A DNA stretch of 64,000 nt from Flavobacterium sp. 245. Its GTDB lineage: Bacteria; Bacteroidota; Bacteroidia; Flavobacteriales; Flavobacteriaceae. The DNA is taken from contig NZ_SNXB01000010.1 of assembly GCF_004362055.1 (NCBI RefSeq), positions 159,951 through 223,950 of the forward strand, read 5' to 3'. Below the pieces are notes generated by a model. It was not told the origin of the DNA. It made no database searches and was given only the letters and a program-made list of their open reading frames with translations. Of this stretch, positions 46,242 to 56,700 are shown in pieces (position 1 is the stretch's first letter; each line of letters opens with the position of its first letter). Position numbers and translations under genes: made by a program.

Positions 46242-46829
46242 ATGAACAAATTTTTACTTCAGGTTCAGAAAAATTGTATTTCTGGAATTATCCTTTTATT
46301 GCCTTTAGTTGTTTTTTTTATGATCCTTGAGAAAGTTTGGGGATTTTTTCAAAAATATGGAGATAAATTTTCTCAGTTCTTGCGTTTAGATAAAGTCTTC
46401 GGACCAATTGCAAGCGATGTTATGGGAGGTATCTTTTTATTGGTATTGATTTATTTTAGTGGTTACTTAATGCAATTCTCTTTCCTGAAAAGATTTACTG
46501 AATGGATTGATAATAAATTAATGGTTTTCTTGCCAGGCTATGAAAAAAATAAAAAATTGGCAGAAGAAAAATTAGCAGCAGAAATGGGAAAACCAATTAC
46601 AGATTTACCAATTTTATTAAAGTCTGGAGAATATTGGCAACCTGCACATTTAATTGAAGAAAATGCAGATGGAAAGGCTGTGGTGTTTGTACCGGCAGCG
46701 CCCTCTAAAGATCATGGACAAATTTATGTTGTAAATATATCTAATATTAAAAAATTGCCAGATACTACATTAGGAACCTTGAATGAATCGATAAAATCAT
46801 TAGGAAAAGGAATTTTAGATTTTAAATAA
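46242..46829 (+). CDS. DUF502 membrane protein
   Basis: A 195-residue inner-membrane protein with two predicted helices: ISGIILLLPLVVFFMILEKV (about 13-32) and VMGGIFLLVLIYFSGYLMQF (about 60-79), then a cytoplasmic domain (IDNKLMVFLPGYEKNKKL ... GEYWQPAHLIEENADGKAVV). This is the DUF502 family of unknown function. The gene ends at a strong terminator. Confidence 0.9.
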   Translation: MNKFLLQVQKNCISGIILLLPLVVFFMILEKVWGFFQKYGDKFSQFLRLDKVFGPIASDVMGGIFLLVLIYFSGYLMQFSFLKRFTEWIDNKLMVFLPGYEKNKKLAEEKLAAEMGKPITDLPILLKSGEYWQPAHLIEENADGKAVVFVPAAPSKDHGQIYVVNISNIKKLPDTTLGTLNESIKSLGKGILDFK

Positions 46830-46851
46830 CTATTTCATTCATGATATTCAT

Positions 46852-46880
46852 AATCCTCAAAATTAAATATTTTGAGGATT
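46852..46880 (+). terminator. Terminator after DUF502 gene
   Basis: 12-bp perfect stem AATCCTCAAAAT / ATTTTGAGGATT (46852-46863 with 46869-46880) followed by nine Ts. Confidence 0.9.
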
Positions 46881-46985
46881 TTTTTTTGTAATAGACTGAA
46901 AATTAATACTGTATGTTTGGTTAGATAAAAACAATTTTTTTAATAGTTTTCAAAGTGTATTTTTGTTTTTTCAAATACTACTACC

Positions 46986-49334
46986 ATGATAAAAAACAGT
47001 TTTATTCTTGCCTTTCTATTGCTTTCCATAACAGGAAATTCTCAGAAATTAAAATTAGAAGAAATAATGAAAGGAGAATCTTTCATTGGAAATCAACCCA
47101 CTAACGGACGCTGGTCTTTAGACGGAAAAAAGGTTTATTTTGAATGGAATCCGAAGGATGAACTAGGAACTAGTACTTATTACTGGCAAAAAGGGATGAC
47201 AAAACCAGAAATTGTTCAGCCAAAAGAAGCTGTTTTTTCTCAAATGGATTTTAAAAGCAAACCTGATTCTGATATTGTTTACTATCTTGATAAGGGAAGT
47301 TTGTACTCTTATTCAATTAAGTCAAAAATCAGCAAAAAGCTTATTCAGCAGTCGGTTTCAATATCTAATCTACAATTAGGATCTGAAGCAGGCGTATTGT
47401 TTTTTTCTCAAAACGATAATATTTTCAAGTATAATACGAAAGAAGGTACTGTTTTACAGATTACCAATTTTAATAAAGGTGCTAAAAAAGAAACAAAACC
47501 AGAAAAAGAAACTTTTTTAAATACGCAGCAAAAAGAATTGTTTCAGTTTATAAGAGACAAAGAGGCTAAAAAACAATGGAACCTTGCTAAATCAAAAGCT
47601 GTTAAATCTGATTTTGCAAAAGAATACTTTTACGGAAAAGACAGATTTACAAGTCTTAAAGTAAATCCAAATGGAAATTTTGCAACTTTTAGATTAGTTG
47701 AAGACAACGAAGCGAAACAAGAAAAAATGGAGGTTTTTATTACTTCTGACGGTTATAATCAAAATCCAGAAACGAAAGAAAAAGTTTCAGTAAATAATTT
47801 TGTAAAAACGAAATTCGGAATTTATTCGGTTGCAAAAGATTCTGTTTACTACGTGAATTTTTCGACTTTAAGTCATATTCAAGATACACCAAAGTATTTC
47901 CAAGAATATGATAATCTAAAAAACAAGCCAAAAGAAGATAAACTGATTGTAGCCCAATCTCCTGTTTATAATGAAAATGGATCATTGGCAATTGTTGAAA
48001 TCAGAAGCCAAGACAATAAAGACAGATGGCTTGTAAATTTAAATCTGGACAAAGGAACTTTTGAAGAGATTGAATACCAGCATGATGAAGCTTGGATTGG
48101 TGGTCCTGGAATTCCATCGTATTCATTTGCATCAGGAAATTTAGAATTTTTAGCAGATAATGAAACCATTTATTTCCAGTCTGAAGCTACAGGATATTCG
48201 CATTTATATACTTATAATGTAAAAACGAAAAAGAAAACACAGCTGACAAAAGGAAATTGGGAAGTTCGTGATGTGACTTTATCTAAGGATAAAAAAGTAC
48301 TTTATTTGAGCACAAACTCGACACATCCAGGAAATAGAGAATTCTATAAATTAGTTCCAGCCGATGGAATTTTACAGCCAATTTTAACGAAAGATGGAGC
48401 ACATGAAGTAGTTCTTTCGCCAGACGAAAAATCACTTTTAGTTCGTTATTCGTATAAAAATATTCCATGGGATTTTTATATTGCTGAAAATAAAAAGAAT
48501 ACATCTTTACAGCAAATTTCTTCTTCGGTTACTGAAGATTTCAAAAAATACCAATGGAGAACTCCAGAAGTAATTACGTTTAAAGCTCAGGACGGAACTC
48601 CGGTAAATGCAAGATTATATACGCCAACTGCTGAAACTAAAAATAAAGCAGCCGTAATATTTGTTCATGGTGCGGGATACCTGCAAAATGCACATAATTT
48701 CTGGAGTAATTATTATAGAGAATATATGTTTCATAATATGTTGACAGATTTAGGCTACACTGTTTTAGATATTGATTATAGAGGAAGTGACGGTTATGGA
48801 CGTGATTTTAGAACTGGAATTTATCGTTTTATGGGCGGAAAAGATTTATCAGATCATTTAGACGGTAAAAAATTACTGGTTGAAAAATACGGAATCGATG
48901 CTGATAGAGTGGGTATTTATGGAGGTTCTTATGGAGGTTTCATTACTTTGATGGGAATGCTTACAACTCCGGGCGAGTTTGCTTCGGGCGCTGCGTTGCG
49001 TTCGGTTACGGATTGGGCACATTATAATCATGGATATACTGGAAATATTTTAAATTTCCCAGAAACAGATCCCCAAGCATACAAAAAAAGTTCGCCAATT
49101 TATTTTGCAGATAATTTAAAAGGAAATTTAGTTATGCTGCACGGAATGGTTGATGATAATGTTGAGTATAAAGATATTGTGCGTTTGTCACAGCGTTTTA
49201 TTGAATTAGAGAAAAAGAACTGGAGCTTGGCTTCTTTTCCTGTTGAATCACACGGATTTAAAGAAACGTATTCTTGGATTGATGAATACAGCCGAATTCT
49301 GAATTTATTTAATTCGACGCTTCTAAAAAAATAG
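46986..49334 (+). CDS. S9 family prolyl oligopeptidase / dipeptidyl peptidase IV-like
   Basis: A 782-residue secreted or periplasmic serine peptidase with a signal peptide (1-19). An N-terminal beta-propeller (about 40-510) is followed by an alpha/beta-hydrolase domain. The catalytic triad is visible as Ser648 in YGGSYGGF, Asp723/Asp724 in HGMVDDNV and His756 in ESHGFKE. The HGAGY oxyanion segment lies near 560. Such enzymes trim proline-containing peptides; several occur in flavobacteria. Confidence 0.94.
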   Translation: MIKNSFILAFLLLSITGNSQKLKLEEIMKGESFIGNQPTNGRWSLDGKKVYFEWNPKDELGTSTYYWQKGMTKPEIVQPKEAVFSQMDFKSKPDSDIVYYLDKGSLYSYSIKSKISKKLIQQSVSISNLQLGSEAGVLFFSQNDNIFKYNTKEGTVLQITNFNKGAKKETKPEKETFLNTQQKELFQFIRDKEAKKQWNLAKSKAVKSDFAKEYFYGKDRFTSLKVNPNGNFATFRLVEDNEAKQEKMEVFITSDGYNQNPETKEKVSVNNFVKTKFGIYSVAKDSVYYVNFSTLSHIQDTPKYFQEYDNLKNKPKEDKLIVAQSPVYNENGSLAIVEIRSQDNKDRWLVNLNLDKGTFEEIEYQHDEAWIGGPGIPSYSFASGNLEFLADNETIYFQSEATGYSHLYTYNVKTKKKTQLTKGNWEVRDVTLSKDKKVLYLSTNSTHPGNREFYKLVPADGILQPILTKDGAHEVVLSPDEKSLLVRYSYKNIPWDFYIAENKKNTSLQQISSSVTEDFKKYQWRTPEVITFKAQDGTPVNARLYTPTAETKNKAAVIFVHGAGYLQNAHNFWSNYYREYMFHNMLTDLGYTVLDIDYRGSDGYGRDFRTGIYRFMGGKDLSDHLDGKKLLVEKYGIDADRVGIYGGSYGGFITLMGMLTTPGEFASGAALRSVTDWAHYNHGYTGNILNFPETDPQAYKKSSPIYFADNLKGNLVMLHGMVDDNVEYKDIVRLSQRFIELEKKNWSLASFPVESHGFKETYSWIDEYSRILNLFNSTLLKK

Positions 49335-49338
49335 TATG

Positions 49339-49395
49339 CAGTTGCAGTTTTCAGTCTCAAAACTGAAAACTGAAAACTGCGACTGAAAACTGAAT
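49339..49395. repeat. CAGTTTTCAGT hairpin repeat
   Basis: CAGTTTTCAGT / ACTGAAAACTG 11-bp inverted arms plus a direct repeat ACTGAAAACTG, with CAGTCTCA and GCGACTGA words shared with 43119-43165. Lies between the peptidase and purC. Confidence 0.6.
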
Positions 49396-49459
49396 ACTTT
49401 CTTGTTTGCTCTTTTAATTAGTTTTAAATTTGCATTCATAAAAAACAACACAACAAATA

Positions 49460-50413
49460 ATGAGCAATACAATCACAACTACAAATTTTAATTTTCCGAA
49501 TCAAAAATCAGTTTACCGCGGAAAAGTTAGAGAAGTTTATAATATTAACGACGAGCTTTTAGTAATGGTAGCAACTGACAGACTTTCGGCTTTTGATGTG
49601 GTTTTGCCAAAGGGAATTCCCTACAAAGGACAGATTTTGAATCAGATTGCAACAAAATTCATGGAATTGACTCAGGATATTGTTCCAAACTGGTTAATTG
49701 CAACTCCAGATCCAAACGTTGCTGTTGGGCATTTATGCGAGCCTTTTAAAGTTGAAATGGTTATTCGTGGTTATGTTTCGGGTCATGCAGCACGTGAATA
49801 TGCAGCAGGAAAAAGACAAATTTGCGGTGTAACAATGGCTGAAGGCTTAAAAGAAAACGACAAATTTCCTGAACCAATTATTACGCCAACTACAAAAGCA
49901 GATAATGGTTCACATGATGAAGATATTTCTCGTGAAGACATTTTGTCAAAAGGAATTGTTTCTGAAGAAGATTATTTGGTTTTAGAAAAATATACTCGCG
50001 CTTTGTTTCAAAGAGGAACTGAAATTGCGGCTTCACGCGGTTTAATTTTAGTGGATACTAAATATGAATTTGGAAAAACAAAAGACGGTGTTATTGTTTT
50101 AATTGACGAAATTCATACACCAGATTCATCTCGTTATTTTTATGCTGACGGATATGCAGAAAGACAAGAAAAAGGCGAGGAGCAAAAGCAATTATCAAAA
50201 GAATTTGTACGTCGTTGGTTGATTGAAAATGGTTTTCAGGGGCAGGAAGGACAACAAATTCCAGATATGTCAGATACTTACATCGAATCTGTTTCTGAAA
50301 GATATATTGAATTGTACGAGAATATCTTAGGAGAAAAATTCGTAAAAGCTGATATTGACAATATTGATCAACGTATTGAAAAAAACGTATTAGATTACCT
50401 TGCATCTAAATAG
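49460..50413 (+). CDS. purC: Phosphoribosylaminoimidazolesuccinocarboxamide synthase
   Basis: A 317-residue SAICAR synthetase of purine biosynthesis, joining aspartate to CAIR with ATP. Family signatures: YRGKVREVYNI (about 18-28), TDRLSAFDVVLPKGIPYKG, EMVIRGYVSGHA and ATP-binding VDTKYEFG. This is the longer bacterial or eukaryote-like form typical of Bacteroidota. Confidence 0.97.
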   Translation: MSNTITTTNFNFPNQKSVYRGKVREVYNINDELLVMVATDRLSAFDVVLPKGIPYKGQILNQIATKFMELTQDIVPNWLIATPDPNVAVGHLCEPFKVEMVIRGYVSGHAAREYAAGKRQICGVTMAEGLKENDKFPEPIITPTTKADNGSHDEDISREDILSKGIVSEEDYLVLEKYTRALFQRGTEIAASRGLILVDTKYEFGKTKDGVIVLIDEIHTPDSSRYFYADGYAERQEKGEEQKQLSKEFVRRWLIENGFQGQEGQQIPDMSDTYIESVSERYIELYENILGEKFVKADIDNIDQRIEKNVLDYLASK

Positions 50414-50446
50414 TAATTTTCAGGTTTAAACTAAATTATTTAAACC

Positions 50447-51580
50447 ATGAAATTAATAAAAATAAAAAATGCCTATCTGTTTCTCTTATTAACAGCTGGG
50501 CATTTTCTTTTTGCTCAAATTGATAAAAACGCAACGAAGGAAACGAAAGCTTTATATCAAAATCTAAAATTAATTTCAAAAAAACATATTCTTTTTGGAC
50601 ATCAGCACGCATTGGAATATGGACATGGCTGGAAAAATGGACCCAATCGTTCTGATGTAAAATCGGTTACAGGCTCGCATCCCGCAGTTATTGGAATTGA
50701 TTTAAGTGATTTCTCTGGACGGCCAAAAGATGTAATTGAAAAGGCAAAAGAAACCCTCAGAAAAAATGTTATTGCAACTTATGAACGTGGTGGTATTACG
50801 ACTGTTTCTTGGCATTTTAATAATCCCGTTTCTGAAAATGGATTTTATTGGAAAGATTCTGTGTCTTCCCCTGCCATTTCATTAATTAAACCCGGCGGTT
50901 CCCATCATGAAAAATACAAAGAAATTTTAAAAACTATTGCCGATTTTGCAAATTCGGCTAGAGCGAATGATGGGACTTTGGCACCAATGATTTTCAGGCC
51001 TTTTCATGAATTTGATGGTGATTGGTTTTGGTGGGGGAAAAAATTTACTTCTCGAGAAGATTTTATAGCGGTCTGGCAATTTACAGTTTCTTATTTGAGA
51101 GATTTTTTAGGCGTTCATAATTTTATATATGCTTTTTCGCCAGATGTAAAATTTAATTCTGAAGAAGAATACTTGGAGCGTTATCCCGGAGATGGTTTTG
51201 TAGATATGTTTGGTATGGATGACTATGCAGATTTTGGCCGTGACGATAAATATAATCTCGAAGCAGGAGTGAAGAGGCTCAAAATAATATCAGATTTGGC
51301 AATCAAAAAACAAAAATTAGCTGCTTTTACTGAAACTGGCTTAGAATCTATACCAAACAAAACATGGTGGACAGAAAGTTTATTAAAAACTTTAAAATCT
51401 GAAAATATAGAATTGGCTTATGTTTTGGTTTGGAGAAACGACACTACTAGCCCAACTCATTATTATGCGCCATTTCCCGGGCAAGTCAGTGTGCCAGATT
51501 TTATCAAATTTTATGAAGATCCATTTACTTTGTTTGAGAAGGACTTGAAAAATATTTACAGCAGTAAATTTAAAATCTAG
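50447..51580 (+). CDS. Beta-mannanase, glycoside hydrolase family 26
   Basis: A 377-residue secreted enzyme with a signal peptide (about 1-24). GH26 features: GHQHALEYGHGW, FRPFHEFDGDWFWWG with acid/base Glu188, and AFTETGLE with nucleophile Glu296. It cleaves beta-1,4-mannan chains. The gene is alone, with no nearby SusC/D, so it may serve general mannan degradation rather than a local locus. It starts 33 bp after purC and ends at a terminator. Confidence 0.94.
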   Translation: MKLIKIKNAYLFLLLTAGHFLFAQIDKNATKETKALYQNLKLISKKHILFGHQHALEYGHGWKNGPNRSDVKSVTGSHPAVIGIDLSDFSGRPKDVIEKAKETLRKNVIATYERGGITTVSWHFNNPVSENGFYWKDSVSSPAISLIKPGGSHHEKYKEILKTIADFANSARANDGTLAPMIFRPFHEFDGDWFWWGKKFTSREDFIAVWQFTVSYLRDFLGVHNFIYAFSPDVKFNSEEEYLERYPGDGFVDMFGMDDYADFGRDDKYNLEAGVKRLKIISDLAIKKQKLAAFTETGLESIPNKTWWTESLLKTLKSENIELAYVLVWRNDTTSPTHYYAPFPGQVSVPDFIKFYEDPFTLFEKDLKNIYSSKFKI

Positions 51581-51598
51581 TTTGTTTATTAAATAATT

Positions 51599-51686
51599 AA
51601 AGGCGCAATTCAGATAAAACTGGAGTGCGCTTTTTTTATAAAGCAAAAAAAAAGTGCAATTCAGATTTAATTTGAATTGCACTTTT
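51599..51686. terminator. Two back-to-back hairpin terminators
   Basis: Stem GGCGCA-TTCAG / CTGGA-TGCGC followed by seven Ts (about 51601-51637) ends the GH26 gene; a perfect 14-bp stem AAAAGTGCAATTCA / TGAATTGCACTTTT (51650-51663 with 51673-51686) ends the minus-strand SRPBCC gene. Confidence 0.85.
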
Positions 51687-51706
51687 GCTTTATTATTTAG
51701 GAGATA

Positions 51707-52243
51707 TTATTCTAATTTGTTTTTTAAATTTTCCAAACCTTTCTGAAGATCATTTCCAATCATTTGATCCATTTTCATCATAGGCAACATGATGTTCATA
51801 GGATATGGCATTACGCCGCTGATTCCCCATTTTACTTTTGTTTGGTTTCCAGAAATACTTTCAGTAGACATAAAACCTACAGCAGTGTCATTCATTGGCT
51901 CTTTAAAACGAAGCGCGAAGTCAATTCGTTTTCCTTCCGTTATTTTTGTAATTTCTTGTTCACCAATACCCACCTCTTTGACTTCACTTTCCCATGCCGA
52001 AATTGACCCAACAGTTCCATCGGTACCTGTGTAAGTTGATTTCATTTTAGGATCAAGGTTTGCCCATACACTAAATTCGTTTTGGTTTTTTAGCGATCGT
52101 ACATAATTAAATACAGAATCAACGGGTTTGTTAATGGTTATTTCTCTTTCTACAGCATAATCTTTTGGCATAATCGCAGCTGCAATTAATACTATAGCAA
52201 TGATTAGAATCAATGCAATCAAAATTTTTTTGATAATTCCCAT
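51707..52243 (-). CDS. SRPBCC family protein with N-terminal membrane helix
   Basis: A 178-residue protein with one N-terminal transmembrane or signal helix (about 5-27, ILIALILIIAIVLIAAAIMP) and a START/SRPBCC ligand-binding fold (DYAVEREITINKPVDSVFNY, ... TKVKWGISGVMPYPMNIMLP). Polyketide-cyclase-like proteins of this size bind small hydrophobic ligands; ligand unknown. Confidence 0.88.
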   Translation of the reverse strand: MGIIKKILIALILIIAIVLIAAAIMPKDYAVEREITINKPVDSVFNYVRSLKNQNEFSVWANLDPKMKSTYTGTDGTVGSISAWESEVKEVGIGEQEITKITEGKRIDFALRFKEPMNDTAVGFMSTESISGNQTKVKWGISGVMPYPMNIMLPMMKMDQMIGNDLQKGLENLKNKLE

Positions 52244-52614
52244 AGTTTTTTGTTTTTAAGTTTTTATTGCTTTTTGGTTTATTAAATATACATAAAATCA
52301 TAAAATAATAATCCTTTTCTGTTGATTTTGAACGAAGTAAAAGGCCTATGTTTAAAGGGCCTTTTGTGAAAATGAAAATTTTTCATAAGATTTTTTACAT
52401 TTTTTTTGATTTGAACTGTAACATATTGAGTTTTTCAGCGTCTATTAAGAAAGCAAATTATTAACCTTCAGTTTGATTATCAGCGCTTATATTAATTGAA
52501 TGTTAAGAATTAGTTAAAACAAGGTACTTTGTAATACATAATAGATAAAATTGAATTACATTTACATAGAAATTAAAAATCATCAATAATCAATCAATTT
52601 AACAATCAATCAAC
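52244..52614. other. Divergent intergenic region
   Basis: About 370 bp between the divergent SRPBCC and ankyrin genes. It must hold both promoters. I see no exact -33/-7 pair, repeat or RNA gene. Confidence 0.4.
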
Positions 52615-52998
52615 ATGAAAAAGTCAGTAATTATTTTAGGAGTAGCTTTAGTAGCTTTTGCCAATGTTTCAATGGCAGCAAATCACACAGCATCAGCAGT
52701 AAATCCAAAAATTGAAGTTTCAAGAAATTTCTCAGCACCATTGCACGTAGCAGTTAGCAAAGGAGATTTAGAAATAGTGAAAAAATTTATTGCTTATGGA
52801 GCCAATGTAAACGAACAGTCTGAGGATATGACGCCTTTGATGATCGCAGCACGATACAATAAAGTTGAGATTATCAAAGTTCTATTAGAAAATGGAGCAC
52901 GTCCTGAAGACAAAAACGAACAGGGTTTTACAGCATTGAAATATGCACAATTGTCAAATGCAACTGAAGCAATTGCAATTTTGAAAGATGTAAAATAA
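52615..52998 (+). CDS. Periplasmic ankyrin-repeat protein
   Basis: A 127-residue protein with a signal peptide (1-21, ending SMAA) and three ankyrin repeats: SAPLHVAVSKGDLEIVKKFI, MTPLMIAARYNKVEIIKVLL and FTALKYAQLSNATEAIAILK. Likely a periplasmic protein-binding module. No nearby catalase or other partner gene suggests its target. Confidence 0.92.
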   Translation: MKKSVIILGVALVAFANVSMAANHTASAVNPKIEVSRNFSAPLHVAVSKGDLEIVKKFIAYGANVNEQSEDMTPLMIAARYNKVEIIKVLLENGARPEDKNEQGFTALKYAQLSNATEAIAILKDVK

Positions 52999-53028
52999 CA
53001 GTTTAATCTAGTTTGAGTTAGTATAGTT

Positions 53029-53060
53029 AACGGCCTTCCTTGAGCAGAGGGCCGTTTTTT
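53029..53060 (+). terminator. Terminator after ankyrin gene
   Basis: Stem AACGGCC / GGCCGTT with 14-nt loop followed by T-rich sequence, 30 bp past the stop. Confidence 0.8.
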
Positions 53061-53080
53061 ATTTTAAACTATCAAGAATT

Positions 53081-53683
53081 TTAAGAATGAATTTCTTGAA
53101 TTTTCTTATCCTGAAGTCTGGAAAATAATACTAAAGCAGTAATTGCACCAATAGTGGCAAACAGCATATCAGACTGCGTATCCCAAACATAACCCTGCGT
53201 TCCTAAAAAAGCATCACCGCCATCTCCGGTTGCCAGCGAAACAAACCATTCTATAAATTCATATGTGGCACTTATAGCCAAACAAATACTGACAATAATA
53301 AAATTGAAAAAGCTTTTATTATTGATGACTTCTTTGCGGATAAATAATTCTCGAATAATCATAGCAGGAACAAAACCTTGCGCAAAATGGCCTACTTTGT
53401 CGTAATTATTTCGGCTTTGATGAAAAATTTCTTTTATAAAATCAAAAAATGGAACTTCGGCATAAGTATAATGACCGCCAATGAAAAGAATTATACAATG
53501 TATTAAAATCAAAGTGTAAGTAAAATTGGTAAAACGAAATTTTTTGAAGGTGAATGCTAAAATCAGAAAACCAATAATTGCCGGAATAATTTCAAGAAAA
53601 CAGGTAAAGCCTTCTTTAGGATTTATAATTGAAGCTACTAAAGAAATTGAAAAAATGGTTATTAGAAAATGGATGTATTTCAT
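53081..53683 (-). CDS. DUF2238 (YjdF-like) membrane protein
   Basis: A 200-residue integral membrane protein with about six predicted helices. The DUF2238 signature is visible in YDKVGHFAQGFVPAMIIREL and TYEFIEWFVSLATG, then YVWDTQSDMLFATIG. Function unknown. Confidence 0.92.
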   Translation of the reverse strand: MKYIHFLITIFSISLVASIINPKEGFTCFLEIIPAIIGFLILAFTFKKFRFTNFTYTLILIHCIILFIGGHYTYAEVPFFDFIKEIFHQSRNNYDKVGHFAQGFVPAMIIRELFIRKEVINNKSFFNFIIVSICLAISATYEFIEWFVSLATGDGGDAFLGTQGYVWDTQSDMLFATIGAITALVLFSRLQDKKIQEIHS

Positions 53684-53739
53684 AAATCGTCTTTTTTAGA
53701 TCTAATGCAAGATATTAAAGTAAAGTTTAATAAAAATAA

Positions 53740-53775
53740 AAAAAGCACCATTAAAATTAATGATGCTTTCTCTTT
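53740..53775 (-). terminator. Terminator of the efflux operon
   Basis: Hairpin AAAAAGCACCATTA / TTAATGATGCTTT just after the RND transporter stop, T-rich on the minus strand. Confidence 0.75.
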
Positions 53776-53790
53776 AAATAAAAATCTTTA

Positions 53791-56700
53791 TTATTCGATA
53801 GGAATATTTTTTTTGCGATTAAAAACCCAGAAAATAATTGGAAAAACCAATAAAGTCAGGATGGTTGCTGTTACTAAACCGCCAATAATGACAATTGCAA
53901 GAGGTTTTTGTGATTCAGAACCAATTCCAGTTGAAATTGCCGCCGGCATTAAACCTATTGAAGCCATAAGCGCTGTCATTACTACTGCTCTCGTCCTTGC
54001 TTTTACTCCCATAAAAATGGATTCTTCAAGACTAAATTTGGCCTTCAAATTATGATGGAATTCGGATATAAGTATCACTCCATTTTGAATACATATTCCC
54101 AGTAAGGCAATGAAACCAACACCAGCCGAGATTCCAAAATTCATTCCAGTTATATGTAAAGCCATAATTCCACCAATAACTGCAAACGGAACATTGGCCA
54201 AAACTAGCAGTGAATCTTTGATATTTCCAAACAAAATAAAAAGCAGTACAAATATTCCAATTAAACTGATTGGCACCACTTGAGCCAAACGCGCACTTGC
54301 ACGAACCTGATTTTCAAATTCTCCAGTCCATCCAGTTGTATAACCGTTTGGCATTTTTAATTCGGCTACTTTTTTCTGCGCTTCAGCAATCGTGCTTCCC
54401 AAATCTCGGTCACGAACAGAGAATTTTACGCCAATGAAACGTTTTGTATTATCTCTATAAATAAATGCAGGGCCAGTTATGGTTTTAATGTCGCAGATTT
54501 CTTTTAGTGGGATTTTAACACCGCTTATTGTCGGAACCTTAAGTTCGGCCAAATCTTCTTCATCTTTTCTATATTCTTTTGAAAAACGGACTCTGACATC
54601 AAATTTCTTTTCATCTTCATATTTTTGAGTGGCTGTTTTTCCTCCAAAAGCTAATTCTAAAACGGCTTGTGCATCACTTAATGTTACTCCATATGCGGCC
54701 ATTTTTTCTCGGTCTAAAATAACACTGATTTCAGGCTGTCCAACATTTCGCAGAATTCCAACGTCTTTAATTCCAGGAATATTTTTGATTTTGTCTAATA
54801 CTTCATTTGACAATTCATCAAGTTTATCTAAGTCATCGCCATAAATTTTTACTGCATTCGAGGCTTTGAATCCCGCGACAGATTCGGCTACGTTATCGAT
54901 TACCGGCTGTGAATAATTATAAGTTATACCTTGATGAACTTTCAGTTTTTTATCCATTTCGTTAATCAAATCATCCATAGAAATTTTGCGTTTCCAATCC
55001 GATTTTGGCTTTAAATCAACCTGCAGCTGAATAAATCCAAAACCATTTGGATCAGTTCCATCATTGCTTCGACCCGTTTGCGACAACACATTTTTTACTT
55101 CTGGAAAACTTTCAAGATCTTTTCTGATCATTGCAGCCGTCTGAACACTTTCTGGAAGTGAGGAACTCATTGGTAATTCTGCCGTTACCCATAAAGCACC
55201 TTCGTTTAATTGTGGCAAAAATTCAGTTCCTAAAAAAGTAGCCGAAAAGAAAACAGTAACCAATATTGCTAAAGAAGCAACTAGAGTTTGGACCTTATGC
55301 TTAAATGTCCAAGCAAATCCTTTTCCAACAATTCGATCCCAGAAATTCACAAACGGATTATGTTTCTCTTTTACGTTTTTATTTAAAAGAATATGAGATA
55401 AAACCGGAACCAAAGTCAAAGTAAAAAGCAATGCTCCCATTAACGCAAAACCTAATGTGTAGGCTAGAGGAGAGAACATTTTTCCTTCTACTTTTTGGAA
55501 TGAAAAAATTGGTAATAAGGCCGTAATGATAATTAATTTAGAAAAGAAGATGGCTTTACCCATTTCAGTTCCTGTTTTTTTGATCAAGCTTCCTTTAGCA
55601 ATTTTATTGTACGCGGTCATTCCAAGCTGATGCGCTCGATGGTCTAATACAACAAACAACCCTTCAACCATAACTACTGCACCGTCTATAATAATTCCGA
55701 AGTCGACTGCTCCCAAACTCAGTAAGTTGGCACTCATTCCCATCATTTTTAGACACAAAAAGGCAAATAGTAAGGACAACGGAATTACAATAGAAACGGT
55801 AAATGTAGTTCGCCAATCGGCCATGAATAAGAAAACGACAACAGTAACTAAAATTATTCCTTCAAATAAATTATGCATTACCGTTTCGGTCGTGAAGTTC
55901 ATTAAATTATCCCGATCGTAAAACGTTTCTATTTTTATGTCTTTAGGAAGAATATTGTCATTTAGATCTTTGATTTTGTCTTTAATCAAAGCCAACGTTT
56001 CCTGGGCATTTTCGCCTTTTCTCATTACGACGATTCCTTCGACTGCATCATCATTTTTACCAATTCCGGTTTGACCAACTCTCGGCATGGCGCTTTCATA
56101 AACATTTGCTACATTTTTCACCAAGATTGGATTGCCGCCTGCATCATCGACAATAATATTTTCAATATCAGGAATCGATTTTAAAAGCCCGACACCGCGA
56201 ACCACAAATGCCTGCCCGTTTTTCTCAATAATATCACCACCAACATTTAAGTTTCCTGCATTTACTGCATTGTAAACCTGTAAAGGTGTAATGTTATATT
56301 TAGCTAATTTAATTGGATCAACTCCAACTTCGTACGTTTTAGTCTGACCTCCAAAAACATTCAAATCAGCAACACCTGGAACTGCGCGCAATTGTTTATC
56401 AATTACCCAGTTTTGATAGGTCAATAATTCGCGGCTGTCTCTGCTGTTGCTCTTTACAATATATCTAAATATTTCGCCAGTTGGACCATATGGAGGCTGA
56501 ACATCTGGTTCTACATCATCAGGCAGTGAAACGTTTTTTAATAAATTATTTACCTGTAAACGTGCAAAAGTATCATCGACACCATCATCAAAAATAATTT
56601 TGATTACAGATAAACCAAACATCGTAATACTACGGACACTGGTTTTTTTCTGAACGGAGTTCATTGAGATCTCAATAGGAGAAGTTACAAAGCGTTCAAC

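Noticed and set aside
53669..54055. Plus-strand open frame of 128 codons
   Set aside because: Antisense to the end of the RND transporter gene and its terminator; composition is that of a shadow frame.
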